A program made the translations under genes and the position numbers. This document shows, in pieces, positions 34,751-44,610 of a DNA stretch of 64,000 bases; the stretch's first letter is position 1, and each line of letters starts with the position of its first letter. The DNA lies in assembly GCF_019550795.1 (NCBI RefSeq), contig NZ_CP080545.1, forward strand, positions 2,561,501 through 2,625,500. Direction: 5' to 3'. This stretch comes from Paenibacillus sp. sptzw28 (lineage in GTDB: Bacteria; Bacillota; Bacilli; Paenibacillales; Paenibacillaceae). Under the pieces are notes generated by a model. It saw only the letters and a list, made by a program, of their open reading frames with translations, was not told where the DNA came from and did not search any database.

Positions 34751-34774
34751 GTGCTGGAGCGGGAGCTCCGGCAT
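34751..34774 (+). terminator. Hairpin after the histidine kinase
   Basis: TGCTGGAGC (34752-34760) pairs with GCTCCGGCA (34764-34772), with one G-U pair, shortly after the kinase stop. The tract after the stem is not T-rich, so it is a weak terminator candidate. Confidence 0.4.
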
Positions 34775-34831
34775 CTTGCTGTTTCGGGCGGTGATCTAAT
34801 GCGGCAGCCGGTTATCCGTCAATAAAATGTT

Positions 34832-34966
34832 TCAACGGGGAGGACGAACCGGGCTTCGTTTGCATTTAATGCCTAATGATTTCAATTCTTCGTAAACCTT
34901 CGCCATTTCATCGTTAATCTTTTCGCATTCCACGCCGGTTTGCTTGAAACCTTCTAAAATAACCAT
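34832..34966 (-). CDS. Possible small protein, 44 aa
   Basis: An open frame of 45 codons beginning MVILEGFKQTGVECEKINDE with heptad-like helical character and two cysteines, ending in a basic tail RSPVRPPR. A stop codon lies two codons upstream of the ATG, and no ribosome-binding site is visible. It could be a small gene, a fragment of a lost gene or chance. The rest of 34750-35142 shows only the weak kinase terminator and the leader of the LuxR-type gene. Confidence 0.25.
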   Translation of the reverse strand: MVILEGFKQTGVECEKINDEMAKVYEELKSLGIKCKRSPVRPPR

Positions 34967-35142
34967 CTGCTAGACCATTCTTTACGTTGAAGGAGGTTTT
35001 TAATCGTATCCTATTTTTTTACTTTTTCTTATCGTATTTCTTCATTAAGGTTAATAGTTACCTGATATACTGTATGGGGAAGGGGTGAGCACTGAACATA
35101 AGCGTAACTAAATTCGAATCCTTTTTTGATAAGGAGGAAATT

Positions 35143-35955
35143 ATGGAAGAATCGCTAAATTTGTTTACAAGTACTGTGATACGAAGCAAATATTGGTCTA
35201 CAATAGACGATATGAAGCTTGCAGCCCGGTTTGATAAACAACTTAGTAAGTCAAAATTGCATGAACCAGTACGTGCGGAATCGTTTGAACAATCGACATT
35301 CTCATTGGAAGAGCAGTTCTCTATATCTCTCGTGAAAAAAGAGATTTCGCTCATTCAGATTGTGAAACCCCATCTGTTTATATATACGAATGTCCGAGGG
35401 GTCGCCTTACTGATGAACGGATTTATGGAAATTGTGCAAGTTTTGGAACAACACCACATCGGAATAGGGACATCCTTTACGCTTGAGCATTTGGGCCAAA
35501 ACGCTGTATCACTCGCCATGCACACCGGAAAATTATCGATTGTTTCCGGATCGGAGCATACCAATGAGGTTTTCAAGACGTGTTCCTGTATTTGTGCACC
35601 AATTCATGTGGACGAACGGGAAATAGGTTACCTCGTTTTATTGTTCAGCCGCGACGAAGAAGTTACATTCTGCATCCCGTTAATCGAGCAAATTGTGCGC
35701 AATATTGAAAAAGCCTTATCACGAAGAACCCCGGATCAAATCCGAGAGAGCATTTTTAAGCAATTTGAACAATATCAGCTTACCTATCGAGAGATGCAAG
35801 TCGCTTATGAATGGTTCTGCAACAAATGTGTGCCCGAGATTGCCATGATGATGGGGATATCGGAACTGACAGTCCGGACGCATATTAAAAAAATCTATAA
35901 AAAAACAAAGGTGTGCCACAAAGGTGAGTTTACCATAAAGCTTATAACCTCTTAA
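35143..35955 (+). CDS. LuxR-type transcriptional regulator with GAF-like sensor
   Basis: A 270-aa regulator. The C-terminal helix-turn-helix (about 210-268) reads YREMQVAYEWFCNKC followed by VPEIAMMMGISELTVRTHIK, a LuxR-type domain. The central part (about 75-195) resembles GAF-type sensors of AcoR-like regulators (GIGTSFTLEHLGQNAVSLAM) and has several cysteines (FKTCSCICAPIHV) that could sense redox or metal. GGAGG precedes the ATG. It is the only regulator next to the trp-led operon and is the likely pathway activator; that link is inferred from position. Confidence 0.82.
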   Translation: MEESLNLFTSTVIRSKYWSTIDDMKLAARFDKQLSKSKLHEPVRAESFEQSTFSLEEQFSISLVKKEISLIQIVKPHLFIYTNVRGVALLMNGFMEIVQVLEQHHIGIGTSFTLEHLGQNAVSLAMHTGKLSIVSGSEHTNEVFKTCSCICAPIHVDEREIGYLVLLFSRDEEVTFCIPLIEQIVRNIEKALSRRTPDQIRESIFKQFEQYQLTYREMQVAYEWFCNKCVPEIAMMMGISELTVRTHIKKIYKKTKVCHKGEFTIKLITS

Positions 35956-35985
35956 ATACCCAATTTTGGGTATTTTTTTATTTTT
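35953..35985 (+). terminator. Terminator after the LuxR-type gene
   Basis: AAATACCC (35954-35961) pairs with GGGTATTT (35968-35975), followed by TTTTATTTTT. The ~135-base leader from here to trpC shows an inverted repeat TAATGAC (36023-36029) and GTCATTA (36080-36086). Confidence 0.85.
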
Positions 35986-36119
35986 AGTATTTGGTTACTA
36001 TAAAAGTAAGTTCTCCGTACCGTAATGACAAACCGGCACGAATCACAGCGTTACCTATCTGACAACAGGCGGGACGTTAGTCATTAAGAATTAATACGAT
36101 CGTAAAGGAGAAGCTGCGA

Positions 36120-36944
36120 ATGTTCATGTTAAATGAAATAGTCGCCAACAAAAGACTGGAAATCGAGAATAAGAAGAGAAACTGTCCCCTTGAAGAATTA
36201 ATGGCGAAACTATCAGGAGCCAGGCAGGTAAGAGATTTTCATCATGCTCTAACGATGCCGGGTATATCCTTGATTGCCGAAATAAAACGTAAATCACCTT
36301 CAAAGGGGGAACTGCGCCCGGGCTTTGATGCGATTGAACTGGCCCGAATTTATTCGGAGCATGGCGCCAGGGCGATATCGGTATTAGCCGACGAGAAATT
36401 TTTTGGCGGTGGCGCGCATGTGGTGGAGAAAGTGGCAAACGACCCGTTTGTCCGATTACCGGTCATGTACAAGGAATTCGTTATCGATCCCTATCAAATT
36501 TACGAAGCCAGGTCTGTAGGAGCGGACGCAGTATTGCTCATTGTTCGCTGTATCGAACAACCAAGTTTGCTCTCAGAAATGATTGAAATCATTCACAGCC
36601 TAGGCATGCAGGCATTGGTTGAATGCTTTGCAGCCAATGAAGCGGTTCGTGCCGTTGAATCCGGTGCCCGGATCATCGGGATTAATAACCGCGATCTGCA
36701 AACGTTTGATGTTGATTTGAAGCGCTCTGAAGAAATTCGTTCCGTCCTTCCGGATTCGGCGGTCACTGTAAGTGAAAGCGGTCTTTCATCACGATCTGAT
36801 GCGCTTCTGGCCCAGGAGAATGGGTTTGACGCCATGCTGGTAGGAGAGGCGCTTCTAAAGTCGGATTCGATTGTCAGCCGAGTCAGGGAGTTCGCCGGGC
36901 TGGGCGAGTTGGAAATGGACGTGTTGGAGCACAAAAACGTTTAG
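36120..36944 (+). CDS. trpC: Indole-3-glycerol-phosphate synthase
   Basis: Forms indole-3-glycerol phosphate from the CdRP intermediate of tryptophan synthesis. The 274-aa TIM barrel has the catalytic lysine motifs [20 protein letters not shown] and [15 protein letters not shown] and the phosphate-binding INNRDL and SESGL. The usual LVEVHNEEEL strand is replaced by [10 protein letters not shown], a notable divergence from housekeeping proteins. The ribosome-binding site AAGGAGAAG is present. It starts the 17-gene operon. trpE, G, D and F are absent here, so its substrate must come from a separate tryptophan operon. Confidence 0.93.
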   Translation: MFMLNEIVANKRLEIENKKRNCPLEELMAKLSGARQVRDFHHALTMPGISLIAEIKRKSPSKGELRPGFDAIELARIYSEHGARAISVLADEKFFGGGAHVVEKVANDPFVRLPVMYKEFVIDPYQIYEARSVGADAVLLIVRCIEQPSLLSEMIEIIHSLGMQALVECFAANEAVRAVESGARIIGINNRDLQTFDVDLKRSEEIRSVLPDSAVTVSESGLSSRSDALLAQENGFDAMLVGEALLKSDSIVSRVREFAGLGELEMDVLEHKNV

Positions 36945-36960
36945 GAGAGGAGAACCGGGA

Positions 36961-38154
36961 ATGGATGGTTTTTTCGGTCAATACGGCGGTGCCTTCGTAG
37001 CCGAAACGTTAATTCGTAATTTGGAAGAGCTGAACAAGGAATATATACGAGTCAAAGCCGATCCGATGTTTCGTGCGGAAATTTCTAAGCTGCTGAAAGT
37101 ATTTGTAGGCAGACCGACACCGGTTACGCCGCTTCATCGTATGACGGAGCAGCTGGGCGGCGCGAAGGTGTATCTGAAACGCGAGGACTTAACCCACACG
37201 GGTGCTCACAAAATCAACAACGCTCTCGCACAAGCAGTCCTGGCGAAAAAGATGGGCAAACGCCGGATTGTTGCGGAAACCGGAGCAGGGCAGCACGGCG
37301 TGGCCGTGGCGACGGCTTGCAGCCTGCTCGGAATGAAATGCGTGGTTTACATGGGGGCGGTGGATGCGCAGCGGCAAGCTCCAAACGTACAGCGTATGAA
37401 GCTCCTTGGAGCCGATTTGCGGCTCGTTCACAGCGGTCAAAAAACGCTTAAAGACGCCATCAACGAAGCGATCCGTGACTGGATTACCAATGTCGGCGAC
37501 ACGCATTACCTGCTCGGTTCGGCGGTCGGTCCGCATCCGTTTCCGAATATGGTCCGCGACTTCCAGTCGGTTATCGGCGAAGAAGCGAGAAGCCAGATCA
37601 TGGAAGCGGAAGGCCGTCTGCCGGACTGTATCATTGCCTGCGTTGGCGGCGGAAGCAACGCGATCGGCATGTTCAGTGCGTTCTTGAATGATGAGGATGT
37701 CAAATTGATTGGTGTTCAGGCAGCCGGAGACGGACTGGATACGGACAAGCATGCCGCCCCGCTTGTGAAAGGAACCGTTGGAATCGTACAAGGCAGCCTT
37801 ACCTATATGCTGCAGGACGAAGACGGACAAATACTGGAAACTCACAGTATTGCACCAGGACTGGATTACCCGGGCGTCGGACCGCAGCATAGTTATTTGA
37901 AAGACAGCGGACGTGTACAATACACCGCGATTAGCAACCGGGATGCGCTGCAGGCTTTTGAGTATTTATGCCGAACAGAAGGCATTCTGCCTGCTCTTGA
38001 ATCTTCGCATGCCGTCGCCCATGCATTAAAGGTTGCCCCGACGCTGCCAAAAGACGCGGTGGTATTGGTGAATCTGTCCGGTCGGGGGGACAAAGATTTG
38101 GACCAAGCGATCGCTGCTCTGGACAAGATGAAACAATCGGAGGTGTCGGTATGA
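36961..38154 (+). CDS. trpB: Tryptophan synthase beta chain
   Basis: Condenses indole and serine to tryptophan using PLP. The 397-aa protein has the PLP lysine K84 in [10 protein letters not shown], the catalytic [11 protein letters not shown], the phosphate loop [10 protein letters not shown] and ESSHAVAHA. Compared with enteric and Bacillus proteins as I recall them, GVExxGHG is replaced by GVQAAGDG, so the copy is divergent. It overlaps trpA by four bases (ATGA). Placed in a biosynthetic operon, it may supply tryptophan or accept an indole or serine analogue. Confidence 0.94.
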   Translation: MDGFFGQYGGAFVAETLIRNLEELNKEYIRVKADPMFRAEISKLLKVFVGRPTPVTPLHRMTEQLGGAKVYLKREDLTHTGAHKINNALAQAVLAKKMGKRRIVAETGAGQHGVAVATACSLLGMKCVVYMGAVDAQRQAPNVQRMKLLGADLRLVHSGQKTLKDAINEAIRDWITNVGDTHYLLGSAVGPHPFPNMVRDFQSVIGEEARSQIMEAEGRLPDCIIACVGGGSNAIGMFSAFLNDEDVKLIGVQAAGDGLDTDKHAAPLVKGTVGIVQGSLTYMLQDEDGQILETHSIAPGLDYPGVGPQHSYLKDSGRVQYTAISNRDALQAFEYLCRTEGILPALESSHAVAHALKVAPTLPKDAVVLVNLSGRGDKDLDQAIAALDKMKQSEVSV

Positions 38155-38969
38155 GCTTTAGCCGGATTGAACAAATGTTTGCCCGATTACAGGAGAAGGG
38201 GGAAGGCGCTCTAATCCCTTACATTCCCGTCGGATATCCGACGGCAGAACGGTCGGAAGCACTGATCCGGGTAATAGCGGAATCCGGAGCAGACCTTATC
38301 GAGCTTGGAGTTCCCTACTCGGACCCGCTGGCCGACGGACCGACTATTCAGGAAGCTAGTCAAATTGCCGTCGCGGGCGGAGCGAAGCTGTCTACCTGTC
38401 TGACTACCGTCAAGTCGCTCCGAGATTCCGGTTTAAATCTTCCGATCGTGCTCATGGGCTACTGCAACTCATTCCTTGCGTACGGACTGGAGAGGCTGGC
38501 GTGCGACGCAAATGCGGCTGGTGTAGACGGGTTAATTATTCCGGACCTGCCTTCGACCATGGCAAAATCATGGGTGGATATATTTGAACCGCACGGATTG
38601 GATGTTATTTTCTTTCTTGCCCCAACGACCAGCGAAGAGCGGGCCGCCGCTGTCGTGCAGCAGGGCAAAGGCTTCCTTTACTGTATTTCGGTAACCGGGG
38701 TCACAGGTGAACGGGATACGCTGCCCGATGAACTTCCGGCATTTCTTAAGCAGGTTCGAACCGTTACAAATCTACCGCTTGCCGTCGGCTTCGGAATTTC
38801 GAATGAAAAGCATGTGAGAGAAGTGATTCAGTACGCCGACGGCGCCATCGTAGGAAGCGCGCTGATCAACGTCATACGGCAATCGTCACCGGACAAGCTG
38901 GAATCGGAGGTTCGCCGATTTATTCGCGAGCTTAAACAAGCCACTTGCTTGTCGGAAACCCGGGTCTAA
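38151..38969 (+). CDS. trpA: Tryptophan synthase alpha chain
   Basis: Cleaves indole-3-glycerol phosphate to indole for the beta chain. The 272-aa TIM barrel carries the catalytic pair E51 (ELGVPYSDP) and D62 (LADGP), the loop [12 protein letters not shown] and the phosphate site VGFGISN and GAIVGSALI. All key residues are present, so the alpha-beta complex should work. A 92-base gap follows before the oxidoreductase gene, with no clear terminator, so the operon probably continues. Confidence 0.94.
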   Translation: MSFSRIEQMFARLQEKGEGALIPYIPVGYPTAERSEALIRVIAESGADLIELGVPYSDPLADGPTIQEASQIAVAGGAKLSTCLTTVKSLRDSGLNLPIVLMGYCNSFLAYGLERLACDANAAGVDGLIIPDLPSTMAKSWVDIFEPHGLDVIFFLAPTTSEERAAAVVQQGKGFLYCISVTGVTGERDTLPDELPAFLKQVRTVTNLPLAVGFGISNEKHVREVIQYADGAIVGSALINVIRQSSPDKLESEVRRFIRELKQATCLSETRV

Positions 38970-39061
38970 GGAACGGATTAATATACTGAACATGACTCGT
39001 ATAAAAATGTGCAGAAAGCGCTGTCACTGATTTAACAGGGACCACGGAGGAGGTTCATTGA

Positions 39062-40117
39062 TTGCTGCAATCACTCATTATCGGATTTGGAAGAGCAGGC
39101 AGGGGACTGCACTACCCCTGCTTACAGAAAGCGCAGAAGTCGGAAAGCTATTCCGATTTGTTTCACCCTTACATCGGCGTTGTAGACCCCAGGATAGCGG
39201 AAACCAATATTGAACAACCGAATCTTCAGGTGTTCTCACAATTGGATCAAGTGGCCGGCTTCGATCCGTCCAGCACGGTAGTACACATCTGTACTCCGCC
39301 GGAGCTGCACAGTGAAACGCTGCACCAGGCAGCTGCGCTTGGCTACCGCATGATCGTGATGGAAAAACCGTTGACGACCTCCCTTCGCGAATTACAGACG
39401 ATTCATGAGCTGCAAAACCTCTACCAGTTCGAGCTTTTGGTCGTAGCCAACTGGTTGTCCAGCGTTCTGACAACTGCGTTATCCGGGCTGCTCCAAACGG
39501 GTGATTACGGGCCGCTTCGCTTCCTGGAGGCAGAACAGAATAAGCCGCGTTTATCACGTACACTGGCTAATCCGAGCCATGGCAATGCCTTTGATGTAGA
39601 GATTCCGCACTTGGTTGCACTGGCATTAGCGCTTGGAGGAACGGATTCCGAGATCATTGATGCGGAAATTGCGGATATGTGCATCGGGAATCGGGTCATA
39701 CCCCGCATGGGATATGCAAGTATGACGTTGATGCACGCTGGCGGACTTACATCCCAACTAAGTTCAAATTTATCGTCTCCGATCCGGAAACGATGTATCC
39801 GGCTGCATTTCGACCGTCATTTTGTGACCGGCTATTATCCATCGGGCAGTGACGACAGCTATTCCTGGCTGCAAATTCATTCGGTGGATGGCCGGCTGCT
39901 GGACGAGCGAATTATTGAAGACGATCCGCTAACAGCCGTATTTACGGACTTTTACAGTTTCTTTGATGGACGCGCCAAGAAGCCGGTCAGCGATCTGGAC
40001 TTCAATGACCGTGTGGTCAGCACGATTTACGAGGCTAAAGAAAAATGCGGCTTGCTGTTACCTAAACAGGAGACGACTGGCGTCCACAATATATTGAACA
40101 TGGCTAAGATGAGGTGA
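39062..40117 (+). CDS. Gfo/Idh/MocA-family oxidoreductase 1
   Basis: NAD(P)-dependent dehydrogenase of 351 aa, likely acting on a sugar or cyclitol hydroxyl. The Rossmann motif reads IIGFGRAGRGLHYPC (about 5-19), and the conserved lysine lies in MIVMEKPLTTS (EKP motif). The second half is the alpha/beta substrate domain. Start is TTG at 39062 behind GGAGGAGG. It overlaps DegT-1 by four bases, the typical pairing of a keto-forming oxidoreductase with its aminotransferase. Confidence 0.85.
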   Translation: MLQSLIIGFGRAGRGLHYPCLQKAQKSESYSDLFHPYIGVVDPRIAETNIEQPNLQVFSQLDQVAGFDPSSTVVHICTPPELHSETLHQAAALGYRMIVMEKPLTTSLRELQTIHELQNLYQFELLVVANWLSSVLTTALSGLLQTGDYGPLRFLEAEQNKPRLSRTLANPSHGNAFDVEIPHLVALALALGGTDSEIIDAEIADMCIGNRVIPRMGYASMTLMHAGGLTSQLSSNLSSPIRKRCIRLHFDRHFVTGYYPSGSDDSYSWLQIHSVDGRLLDERIIEDDPLTAVFTDFYSFFDGRAKKPVSDLDFNDRVVSTIYEAKEKCGLLLPKQETTGVHNILNMAKMR

Positions 40118-41250
40118 TTGAGTTGAATGTTGCCTTCTTTTCCGGGTCAAAGTCATTCGAACGGCAATGGCCCTTTATCGCCGAAAGGTTGGACCAAATC
40201 GTAGATAAGGGCATGTTTACGAACGGACCGGCGGTCAAAGAGTTGGAAGCTGCTCTGGAGATATTCACAGGCGCCAAGCATTGCATCGCAGTGGGAAATG
40301 CGACGGATGCCCTAATAATCATGCTTCGAGCTGCCGGAATCGGACCGGGCGACGAAGTGATCGTGCCTTGCTATTCCTTCTTTGCCACGGCTTCATGCGT
40401 CGACCATGTCGGTGCGCGGCCTGTATTTAGCGACATTGATCCCGTGACTTACAGCCTGAACGCAACTGATATTGAAGCAAAGATTACGAAACGGACGAAG
40501 GCGATTATGCCCGTCCATCTGTTTACCCAGTTGGCGGATATGGCTGCCATTAGAGAGATTGCTGACCGGCACAGTCTTATGGTGTTGGAGGACAGCGCCG
40601 AGGCGATCAGCATGTTTTGCGAAGGCAAACACGCCGGATTACTCGGGGATGCCGGCGTCATTTCCTTTTTCCCGACCAAGACGCTGGGTGCCATCGGTGA
40701 CGGGGGTCTTGTGCTGACGAATGATGGCCATATTGCCGCCCAAGCGCGTCGTCTTCGAATTCACGGTCAGGACGAACATACGCCATATATTCATCATATG
40801 GCCGGTTATAACAGCCGAATGGATGATATACAAGCGGCTGTACTGCTCGTCCGTTTCGGTTTCCTCCAGCAGGAGATCGCGCGCCGCGCTCACTTGGCAG
40901 CTTGTTACGACCGCGGCTTGTCGGATCTGTCCCAGGTGCGCACTCCTACAATCAGGGAGAGGGCGGACGCCGCCAATTCCGTCTACTATGTCTACCTAAT
41001 CGAGGCGGAACGAAGGGACGACTTGGCTGCTTATCTGACGCGTCAGGGTATCGGAACAGAAATCTACTACCCATATCCTTTACATACTCAGCCTTGCTTT
41101 GCCCATCTTGGATATCGGCCGGGAGATATGCCGCATGCCGAACGGGCTGCAGAGCGGGCGATAGGCTTGCCGATGTACCCTGATTTGACGGAGGATCAGG
41201 TCGATGAAGTGTGTCGCTGGATCCATCAGTTTTATGAAAGCGGGGGCTGA
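40114..41250 (+). CDS. DegT/DnrJ/EryC1-family aminotransferase 1
   Basis: PLP-dependent aminotransferase of 378 aa that would transfer an amino group, usually from glutamate or glutamine, to a keto-sugar or keto-cyclitol. The PLP lysine is K189 in SFFPTKTLGAIGDGG, and AVGNATDAL, ED-SAEAI and GYNSRMDDIQAA follow the family. Start is GTG at 40114. Relatives include sugar aminotransferases and the amino-transferases of aminocyclitol antibiotics; which ketone it uses cannot be told. Confidence 0.9.
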   Translation: MIELNVAFFSGSKSFERQWPFIAERLDQIVDKGMFTNGPAVKELEAALEIFTGAKHCIAVGNATDALIIMLRAAGIGPGDEVIVPCYSFFATASCVDHVGARPVFSDIDPVTYSLNATDIEAKITKRTKAIMPVHLFTQLADMAAIREIADRHSLMVLEDSAEAISMFCEGKHAGLLGDAGVISFFPTKTLGAIGDGGLVLTNDGHIAAQARRLRIHGQDEHTPYIHHMAGYNSRMDDIQAAVLLVRFGFLQQEIARRAHLAACYDRGLSDLSQVRTPTIRERADAANSVYYVYLIEAERRDDLAAYLTRQGIGTEIYYPYPLHTQPCFAHLGYRPGDMPHAERAAERAIGLPMYPDLTEDQVDEVCRWIHQFYESGG

Positions 41251-41253
41251 AGG

Positions 41254-42381
41254 ATGAAGGTACCCTTTTTTAATTATGAGGCCCGATTCGAGGAAGACCG
41301 GAAGATGATCAAGGAGATCGTTTATCGGGTAGGAATGTCAAACCATTTTATTTTGAAAGAACGGGTAGCCGAATTCGAGCAATCGATTTGTTCTTATATT
41401 GGAGCAAAGCATACGGTAGCCGTGGCCAACGGCACAACCGCGTTGTCGATTCTGCTGCGGGCGATGGGCGTCGGACCTGGAGTTGATGTCTTGACGCCGG
41501 CCTTTTCATTTATTTCGACAGCCAGCGCTATTGCGCTGCTTGGCGCAAGGCCTGTGTTCGTGGATGTAGACCCGGATAACGCGATGATGGACCCGGTGGA
41601 CCTGGAAAGTCGGGTGACGCCTTCCAGTAAGGTTATTATCCCGACCCATCTGTTTTCCGTCATGGCTGATATGGAGGCAATTAATCAAGTTGCGAAGCGG
41701 CATCAGCTTCTTGTGCTTGAAGATAGCGCGGTTGCCCTTGGCGCCATCCAGAACGGCAGACCTGCCGGCATGCTGGGCCATGCAGGACTTTACTCCTTTT
41801 TTCCGGCCAAGCCTTTGGGCGGCATCGGGGACGGAGGAATTATCGTAACGGATGATGACGAACTGGGCCGAATGTGCAGAATGCTCCGCAATCACGGACA
41901 GGACGGTATTACCCGGTTCCTCCATCACCATGTGGGGTACAACAATCGGATGGACGAGATCGTGGCGGCCTACCTGCAGCACAAGCTGAAGCGCTACGAT
42001 GAACTGCTGCTTCAGCGGCGTCGGATCGCTGCCCTGTACAACGATGCTTTCGCCGGATTGGCCCCGATGATGAAGATCGTGACCGATCATCATGACGAGC
42101 GGGTTTACTACACCTACGTCGTACAAGCGGAGAATCGGGAAGCATTGCGGCAATATCTCACCGATCGGGGGGTAGAGACGCAGATCTATTATCCGTTAGC
42201 GCTTCCGCTGCAGCCTGCATTTGCGTACTTAGGCCATCGACAGGGCGATTTCCGGAACGCGGAACTGATTACCCGGAAGGCGCTGGCGCTGCCGCTGTAC
42301 GCGGAAATACCGGATGATCATGTGGAACAGGTAATCGAAGCGGTGACATCCTTTTACGCGAAGGTGAACGTTCATGTCTGA
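41254..42381 (+). CDS. DegT/DnrJ/EryC1-family aminotransferase 2
   Basis: A second aminotransferase of 375 aa with its own PLP lysine K186 (SFFPAKPLGGIGDGG) and the conserved VANGTTALSILLRAMG and GYNNRMDEIVAA. It shows clear divergence from DegT-1 (K in PAKPLGG instead of PTKTLGA), so a separate substrate or a second position of the same molecule is likely. Start is ATG at 41254, three bases after the first aminotransferase; its end overlaps the next gene by eight bases. Confidence 0.9.
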   Translation: MKVPFFNYEARFEEDRKMIKEIVYRVGMSNHFILKERVAEFEQSICSYIGAKHTVAVANGTTALSILLRAMGVGPGVDVLTPAFSFISTASAIALLGARPVFVDVDPDNAMMDPVDLESRVTPSSKVIIPTHLFSVMADMEAINQVAKRHQLLVLEDSAVALGAIQNGRPAGMLGHAGLYSFFPAKPLGGIGDGGIIVTDDDELGRMCRMLRNHGQDGITRFLHHHVGYNNRMDEIVAAYLQHKLKRYDELLLQRRRIAALYNDAFAGLAPMMKIVTDHHDERVYYTYVVQAENREALRQYLTDRGVETQIYYPLALPLQPAFAYLGHRQGDFRNAELITRKALALPLYAEIPDDHVEQVIEAVTSFYAKVNVHV

Positions 42382-43279
42382 TCCGCTTGGTGTTATGCTG
42401 TCCGGCTTGAGCGATGAGGCCGGGCCATTGTTAGAGACGCAGCTGCAAGCCCATCTGTCACTGGGGTGGCAAGAAATCGAGTTGCGTTCTGTAGAAGGTC
42501 AAGCGATAGCCGATTGGGAGCCGGAATTTTTCCATAAGATTAGACGCGCCGTTGTGAGAGCAGGGTTGCTGGTGACCGTCGTTGCATCGCGAATCGGCAA
42601 TTGGGAGCGGCCCATAACCGGCTCCTTTCAACTTGATCTTGAGGAATTGTTGCGGGTTGCCGAACGAATGCAGCTGCTCGGAGCCAAATATGTACGTATC
42701 ATGTCATATCCAAACGATGGTTTGTCCGATAATGAGTGGCGCGACAGGGTGCTCGAACGATTTCACCGGTTGACCGAAACGGCTGCTGAAGCGGGTATTG
42801 TGCTGCTTCACGAAAATTGCTCCGGTTGGGCCGGAACACGGCCGGAACGCGCGATTGACCTGTTGAAGGAGATCGACAGCCCGAACTTACGCCTGTTGTT
42901 CGATACGGGGAACGGAATTGCTTACCGCTACGATACGTATGAATATTTGCAGCAGGTTTGGCCTTATGTGGCGCACGTCCACGTTAAGGATGGTGTGCTG
43001 CTGAACGGTGAAGCGGTATACACACTTCCCGGTAAAGGGGAATCAAAAGTCCGGGAATGTCTGCGTTGGCTGCTCGATCACGACTATAAGGGTATATTGG
43101 CGATTGAACCTCACCTTCACCTGATTCCGCATCTTAGAAAAGCCGGTGACAGGAAGAACCTGACTGACTCTTATATCGACTATGGGCGTCATCTGGGTAC
43201 CCTGTTGGAAGAAATGACCGTAGATTCCCGCCCGGAAAAGGACTGTAGAGAACCGGCGCAAAGGATGAGCAGCCTATGA
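42374..43279 (+). CDS. TIM-barrel sugar isomerase/epimerase-like protein
   Basis: A 301-aa protein of the AP-endonuclease-2-like barrel (IolE/xylose-isomerase-like). Metal ligands are visible as E in LLHENCSG, D in LFDTGN, H in AHVHVKD and E in AIEPH. Family members are inosose dehydratases, ketose epimerases and dehydroshikimate dehydratases; the exact activity is not recognisable. It overlaps both neighbours, so it is co-translated with the aminotransferases. Confidence 0.82.
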   Translation: MSDPLGVMLSGLSDEAGPLLETQLQAHLSLGWQEIELRSVEGQAIADWEPEFFHKIRRAVVRAGLLVTVVASRIGNWERPITGSFQLDLEELLRVAERMQLLGAKYVRIMSYPNDGLSDNEWRDRVLERFHRLTETAAEAGIVLLHENCSGWAGTRPERAIDLLKEIDSPNLRLLFDTGNGIAYRYDTYEYLQQVWPYVAHVHVKDGVLLNGEAVYTLPGKGESKVRECLRWLLDHDYKGILAIEPHLHLIPHLRKAGDRKNLTDSYIDYGRHLGTLLEEMTVDSRPEKDCREPAQRMSSL

Positions 43280-44610
43280 TGAAACGTACCCTCTTTACGT
43301 CGGATCACATCGATCTGCTGTTGAGCTTGCTTCAATTAAACACGGTCACGCCAATGGAGACGGGTCGACCTGCCGATATTGCTGACGCACAGGATAATTA
43401 CGCCCGCTTCGCGACGGAGCGGCTCGACTGCGAAGTAGTATTTCACGCCCCGCCGATACCGGATAACCTGGAAGGCGCCGTTGTGCCGCTAAGCGTGCAC
43501 GAACGTGCTGACAGAATGGGGTCGGACTTCTGGGCATGCCAGCCGAACCTGGTACTGCGGCTTGGACCGGAGCGGCCGTCTGATGACACTGTAATGTTCA
43601 ATTTCCATATGGACACCGTGGACGGTACGTTTCCGGTATCCTATGACGGGGAGACGTTTGTGGGCCGCGGCGCCGCGGACATGAAAGGACCCGGTGTCGC
43701 ACTGCTGGCCGGCATAGAAGGGGCACTACGTAACGATCCGTCTTGGTTGGACGAGTTCAGTGTGCTGATCCAGTGCGTGTCGGGGGAAGAAGGCGGTGCC
43801 ATGGGCGTTTACGGAACCAAGCTGTTGGCAGAGCAGGGGTGGCTGGGCCGTCTGAATATTTTTGCAGAGCCGTCGGGGAGCATCTATTTTGATAGATCGA
43901 CCACCTCCATGACGGCACGGATCGAGGTTAATGGACAGGACGCGACCGATGATGCTCCGCATCAAGGTCATAATGCAACCCTCCTCCTCGGTTATCTGGC
44001 AGAGCGGCTGCTGGCGGAACTGTCGGGTCCCATTGAAAAAGACGGGGGCAAAATGTGCCTTGCCGGTATCCATACCGGATATATGCATAACAAAGTATAC
44101 GGCAGCGGTACTCTGCTTTTGAACTTTGCATATGGATCAACCGATTCCGGAAGAACAATTCGCAGTTTGATGGATGAAGCCTTCATCCGGTTGATCGGAA
44201 AGTTTAGCGATGAATTCCGGGAAGCGGCAGCTGCCCGGTTTACAGCGGAGGCGGCAGCAGAAATTTGCAGCTTGACCTGGGTCAAGGAGGGACTACCCGT
44301 GCTAGGCAACCGCGATCCGGAATGGGAAGCCTTCCTTGAACATATAGGGTGGGTTCGAAATCCGGATGATCATGTCGAGCAGGCGTTCACCTGTGACGCG
44401 ATGTGGGCGCAGCGGCCAGGAAGCTATACGATTGTATACGGCCCCGGTAGTCTCGGAGGTAATTTGGCGCATGCCGAAGGAGAGTTCATCAGGCTGCAGG
44501 AATTGGAACGGTATGCAGGTGACATCATGACACTTCTGACTGGATACGGTGCCCATCGGCGAAACCAGAAGGGAAAGGAAGCGGGAATAAGAGATGAATC
44601 AGTCGTATGA
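43276..44610 (+). CDS. M20-family metallopeptidase/deacylase
   Basis: A 444-aa zinc amidohydrolase of the ArgE/DapE/carboxypeptidase type. The metal site is FNFHMDTVDG (His, Asp), GRGAADMKG, the catalytic SGEEGG and the terminal histidine in GNLAHAEGEF. A lid/dimerisation domain lies at about 205-320. In this setting it could remove an acyl group or a carrier residue from an intermediate, or trim a peptide product. It overlaps the next gene by 17 bases. Confidence 0.88.
   Translation: MMKRTLFTSDHIDLLLSLLQLNTVTPMETGRPADIADAQDNYARFATERLDCEVVFHAPPIPDNLEGAVVPLSVHERADRMGSDFWACQPNLVLRLGPERPSDDTVMFNFHMDTVDGTFPVSYDGETFVGRGAADMKGPGVALLAGIEGALRNDPSWLDEFSVLIQCVSGEEGGAMGVYGTKLLAEQGWLGRLNIFAEPSGSIYFDRSTTSMTARIEVNGQDATDDAPHQGHNATLLLGYLAERLLAELSGPIEKDGGKMCLAGIHTGYMHNKVYGSGTLLLNFAYGSTDSGRTIRSLMDEAFIRLIGKFSDEFREAAAARFTAEAAAEICSLTWVKEGLPVLGNRDPEWEAFLEHIGWVRNPDDHVEQAFTCDAMWAQRPGSYTIVYGPGSLGGNLAHAEGEFIRLQELERYAGDIMTLLTGYGAHRRNQKGKEAGIRDESVV

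Noticed and set aside
35985..36119. T-box or TRAP-type attenuation upstream of trpC
   Set aside because: No T-box consensus and no series of GAG/UAG triplets was seen in the ~135-base leader.
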